A DNA stretch of 64,000 bases from Aptenodytes patagonicus. Taxonomy: Eukaryota > Chordata > Aves > Sphenisciformes > Spheniscidae. Location: positions 57,473,816 to 57,537,815 of the forward strand of contig NC_134982.1 of NCBI RefSeq assembly GCF_965638725.1, in the 5' to 3' direction. The notes beneath the pieces were generated by a model, which was not told the origin of the DNA, ran no database searches, and was given only the letters and a program-made list of their open reading frames with translations. Below, in pieces: positions 60,207 to 64,000 of this stretch. The position numbers and the translations under genes are program-made. How positions within the stretch are numbered: position 1 is the first letter of the stretch; the number at the start of each line of letters is the position of its first letter.

Positions 60207-63200
60207 GTAAGCGCGCACAGCCATGGGTCCGGCGCCCGGCGGTAGGCCACGCACCGCTGGCGAGAAGCAGCCGGGGTGAGAGCCGGCTGCCTCGAGCCCT
60301 CCCCAAGCAGAGGATCCGCCGGGTGTGAGGACGCGGCCTTTCTGGAGGAACCCGGGCTTTTCCGGGCCTGCTGCTGTGGGATCAGAGGGCCCGGCACCTT
60401 GCTGCCCTTTGCTGCTTAGCCTGTTGCGTGTTACCTGCGTGGAGCTGGTCGTGGGACGTGGCCAGTTAATGTAAACAAAGCGGATCACAAGATAGGGCCA
60501 GTCGACATCACCCCTCTGACTTGCTCCCTTGCCTCCAGGGCCCTCGAACATGTGAAGTCCTTCCTCTTCCCCAGCACAGCACATATGTTGATACTTGGAA
60601 CTCATTCCCTTTCCTTTTCGGTGTTTCCGTTGTCACGGTCCCTACGTAGGCCCAGGCCAAGCCTCCTTGCCTGTTAGTTCTAGGAGTTTGTTCTTCTTGC
60701 AAGACACTTTCAACATGCACCATCTTCCTGATGTGGCCAGTGAGTCCAGTTGTTCTAAGTCAGGGGGATGGGTGGGAGCATGCATAAATCCCAGCTCCAC
60801 TGCTTCATATCCTGGTAGTGCTTTACTTCTCGGAGAAAGCCCAGTCTTGCTGAGCTAACTGGGGTTGAACAGCCTTCAAGTTTTGTGAGATATGTGAAGG
60901 CTTCTAGCAGGCTCAAAAGCAAGAGACAGTATATTCCTTCAGCCATATCCGTATCTTACTCTAAACTGATTACGACCTCCTTCATTTAGGCATACAGTGG
61001 ATTAAATAACAGTTGTAGGAAAGAGAGTTGCAACAGGGATGGAATAAGTAGTATGTGCTTTCGACAAAAAGGAATTTGCGCGCTTTTTATTAATAATGCA
61101 TAAAGGTAGTCTAAGACAAAACTTGAAAAATTTACCGTTGGTTTTCCATGTTGGTGGGAAAACAGAACAGGACCTAAAATACATTCTGATGAAGATAAAT
61201 GTTTGGGGTTTCTGGATTTTTTTTCTTTTGCTGTTTCACTTTTTGTTTTAATTTTTGCTTGCAATGTTAGGAAACATTAATGAAAAACTGCCTTAAAAAA
61301 TTGTATGTTTTGCCCATTTAAACTGCAGCCCAAGAAACACCCATGATTTTAGTTGTGTGAAAGAAACTTTGGAAAGCTGCAAACATGAAAAGCATGTGGG
61401 GGGAAGGCAGAGGAGCGGCAGCAGAGGCAGAGGCTGTCTGTGGGTCAGCAGCTATTCAGTTTTAACACCTGGCCAACACTGGTATTTCTCAAGTTGTAGG
61501 ATCCCAGCTCCCTCGAAAGCTCACACTGTGACAGAACTGGGTTCCAGTTGTTAAAGTGTCTTTTTTACATCACAGTGTCAGACAGTTTGGCAAATGCACA
61601 GCTGTGGATCAGCAGTTTGATAAAGCCTGGGAGACTGCAAGGCTTGATGTTCTCTTGGATGGGCACTTTCCACTCAGAACAGGAAAGGACAGATACTGAT
61701 ACTGTCACTAACAAAACCCACTGTTCTGCCAGCTTTCTTTTGTATCTCATAATTTCTGCTAGATTTCTCTCTAGCAGAGTGTGAATTTCAGAGTGTTTAT
61801 TCAGCGGGGACTAAGCAAAACTATGTGAATGCTTTATGCCTTGACTTCCATTTTTGCCACTGCTTGAACTGAAGCAGGTTTGAATCTCAAAGTAGTAGTA
61901 AAGCACTCCTTCAAAAACCAACAGTTAACGTTGTCCTTATCCACTGGAACAATTAAAAAGACCCAAATGGCTGATACATTTTTAGTAAGAGTGGAATTGG
62001 TAACTTCTCAGTCTCACTTGTGTGTCTTGAAGCAATCTCAGGGAGATGATTTTTAAGTGCCTTGTATGCTGATGAAGTTGCACAGAGGGGCTCACATGCG
62101 CTGGCTGATTTGTTTGAAGCACTACAAGGGTGTAATCTGTGTCAAGACTTGCACTTTCAGGTAGGGATGCAGGAGGTGGGGTAACAGATAGGCAGTGTCT
62201 TAGCTAGGACAAAAGTTGCGTCAAGTTCTTGTCCAGGTGGGGTCAGGCTATTCCCCCTTTGTGCGCAGATACCTACAGATACAGTAGCAGGTTCATTCAG
62301 TGGGGTCCTTGAAGGTGGGATGAATATGTGGAGGGGGACAGAGGAGGAGAGGATGACAGTATGATTCTTCCCAGCATAGTTGCAGTCAGCACAGAGCTGA
62401 TCCACCCATCAGAGGAGACAGATCACAGTAGGCAAAGCATAAACTATATTAGTTTTTCACTTATACAGTTACTATACAGTCTGTAGTTAGAGCACAAGTC
62501 ATCTCTCTTTGCAATATGAAGACACATGGAAGTATTTTACCAAACCTTGGGGACAATGTTGTTTTATCTTTCTTGTAATACAAATGCTTTAACCCTCAGA
62601 ATTTGCACATTACCAAAAGGCTTAATGAGAGTCTCTAAGGATACTCAAACCCAGTGAACTGGGCAGCATTCTAAGTTTCTGACCTGTGGAGCTTGGGGGT
62701 GAGATCTTCCTCCATCTTGCAGCTATTGATAGAGGCAGCAGAAGTTTGCCCCAGTGTTCTGTTAATTTCGGTGGAATAAGTAGACACCAAAGTCGTGTTA
62801 ACATGATCATCGCTGTATAGCCGTGAGCAGGTCAAACTGCTTGCAGCATCAAGCATAGAAACCTCAAGCCACATATTCCTGTGCTTCCTTATGTTTAGGG
62901 GTGAGTTGAACATGGCCGAAGAATGTGGAGGCTCTGAGGGTCTAATTCTGCCTCTAACAAGTGTAGCTTCCACAGCAGAGCAGGAGTTGATGTCGTTGCA
63001 TGGACTTCAGCAGGAAGATCAAGCCCATATTTGTCTTACTACAGAACTCAGCAAGTCTGACTTCCACTCCAAAGCCTAAAAGACACTGGGCTCCCTTATC
63101 ATTAGTTATTCAGAGACAAGATGAGTGCCATTGTATGGCTTCATCAGGCCACTGCTGCCTGAGGTTGCTATCTATGCAGCAATGACTGCCTGTAATACTT

Positions 63201-63589
63201 TCCTTTGAGCATGGCAATGAGATGCACCCGAGTTGTGTTCCAGTTTGCCAAACTACATCTGTAGTCAGTTAGCCCCACATAACCTGCAACTCCATTTTGC
63301 TTTCATCTCATGTTAGACAGTGGTCCTGATGCCAGGGAGGATATTGCAGGTGGTATAGGAACTTAGCATAGGGATCTTTGGACACCCAGTGGAGCTGCTA
63401 GTTAATGTTTCAATGTGTTGTTTCTTTTCTGTCCCTCCTTTCCTGAAGCCCTCCTTTGCCTCACAGCCGTGCTGACCTATTTGACCTGAGCAAAGACCAA
63501 GAGATGAACCTTGCCTACATTTCTTCTGTTCCACATGGCGGCATTGAACAAGTTCGAATTCACTGGTTACTGGAATTAGTTGCTCTCAG
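60085..63589 (+). CDS. IDUA: Alpha-L-iduronidase, exons 1-2 (gene continues beyond window)
   Basis: Exon 1 (60085-60206) and exon 2 (63449-63589) encode the first 87 residues. IDUA is a lysosomal glycoside hydrolase (family GH39) that removes terminal alpha-L-iduronic acid from dermatan and heparan sulfate. The ATG at 60085 has a strong Kozak context (GCCGCCATGG). It is followed by a signal peptide (about residues 1-17), [20 protein letters not shown], then [18 protein letters not shown] and [21 protein letters not shown]. These match the start of the vertebrate enzyme. Exon 1 ends in phase 2 and exon 2 is 141 bases, as in human IDUA. The catalytic glutamates lie in later exons outside the window. 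The gene is intact as far as seen. Confidence 0.95.
60207..63448 (+). other. IDUA intron 1
   Basis: This 3.2-kb intron has consensus ends. No repeat, RNA gene or further exon was recognised. Confidence 0.85.
63449..63589 (+). CDS. IDUA: IDUA exon 2
   Basis: The exon starts after CCTGAAG with the C that completes Cys41 and ends LLELVAL plus AG before GTAAGC. It covers the first beta-strand region of the GH39 barrel. Confidence 0.95.
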
Positions 63590-64000
63590 GTAAGCAAACA
63601 CCTCAAGTCAAAATTTGGAAAAATGTGACACATTAAAGTGTCCAACAGGTGCTCACTTTGATATTTATCTTGGTATAATTGCAAGCTGGTCATGTCTTTG
63701 CTTCCTTGGAAGTCAGGTGAGTGTCAGTGGAGGGGAATCAATTTGGGGGTGTATGAGATTAAGAAAGAGAGAGCTTGTATTGAGAAAGATGGGGCTAACC
63801 TGCATGCATTACATTCTAACAGGTTAAGGAGCAGTTTAAGGTCTCCTTTCATCTGAAGAGTCTTGTGGGTGTGCTGGTCAAGTTTTACCAAGACCATCTC
63901 AGGTCATATGCTATATTCATTCCACGTCTCTCCTGCTGCCATGTCCAGGCCTCAGCATCTGGATTCCCAGTTGTACCATGACCTCCAGAGAGGCCTCAGG
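63590..64000 (+). other. Start of IDUA intron 2
   Basis: It begins with GTAAGC and runs off the window. In mammals the antisense gene SLC26A1 overlaps this part of IDUA; no SLC26A1 coding sequence is recognisable in these 411 bases. Confidence 0.8.

Larger units (their letters stand above)
59760..60330 (+). promoter_or_regulatory. CpG-rich promoter region of IDUA
   Basis: CpG density and G/C content rise sharply from about 59.80 kb and fall by about 60.35 kb, around the IDUA start codon. No TATA box is seen. This is the usual form of a housekeeping lysosomal enzyme promoter. Confidence 0.8.

Noticed and set aside
59909-60605. Long - strand ORFs (162 and 228 codons) opposite IDUA exon 1
   Set aside because: They arise from G/C-rich sequence and the CTCGG repeat read backwards (SRAEP repeats). 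No domain is present and they overlap a well-supported exon.
1-64000. CRISPR arrays, bacterial operons, tRNA or rRNA genes
   Set aside because: No repeat-spacer pattern, cloverleaf with A/B boxes or rRNA signature was noticed, and the DNA is vertebrate.

Overview
The window reads as nuclear DNA from a bird. It holds spliced vertebrate genes with long introns, CR1-type LINE fragments whose 3' ends carry the ATTCTATGATTCT-like tail typical of sauropsids, and a two-LTR retroelement whose LTR begins TGTCCTGGTTTC, a kind I associate with avian genomes. I cannot name the species. Nothing looks prokaryotic or organellar.

Region 1-29 kb carries two complete neuronal nicotinic acetylcholine receptor subunit genes, tail to tail. 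CHRNB3 (+ strand) has six coding exons between 831 and 13341 and encodes 455 residues. CHRNA6 (- strand) has six coding exons from 28921 down to 19091 and encodes 494 residues. Every junction has a GT donor, an AG acceptor and a matching phase, and the 45- and 110-base exons 3 and 4 are diagnostic of the family. The two products are known partners in alpha6/beta3-containing pentameric cation channels, for example in retinal and midbrain neurons, so the arrangement is the conserved beta3-alpha6 cluster.

Region 29-47 kb is gene-poor. I see no convincing exon, only short chance-like ORFs and a long polypyrimidine stretch near 33.3-34.0 kb.

Region 47153-51690 is an endogenous retrovirus-like element on the - strand. 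It has LTRs of 530 and 541 bp, a 5-bp target duplication (AACAT), a lysine-tRNA-type primer binding site and a polypurine tract. It carries an unusual gag-position ORF with two hydrophobic segments and clustered N-glycosylation sequons. A deletion joins this ORF to the middle of pol, and an in-frame stop separates the RNase H/zinc finger part from the integrase core. No env is seen.

Region 51.7-59.7 kb holds a 5'-truncated CR1 LINE (about 53177-54200, - strand), an LTR-like stretch of uncertain nature, and an unexplained inverted repeat (56.30-56.44 kb against 57.13-57.27 kb). The final part, 59.8-64 kb, is a CpG-rich promoter with a CTCGG pentanucleotide repeat and exons 1 and 2 of IDUA (alpha-L-iduronidase, + strand). 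IDUA continues past the window end.

The most notable points are the membrane-glycoprotein-like ORF in the gag position of the retroelement, the proximity of the CHRNB3-CHRNA6 cluster to IDUA (these lie on different chromosomes in human), and the inverted repeat upstream of IDUA.
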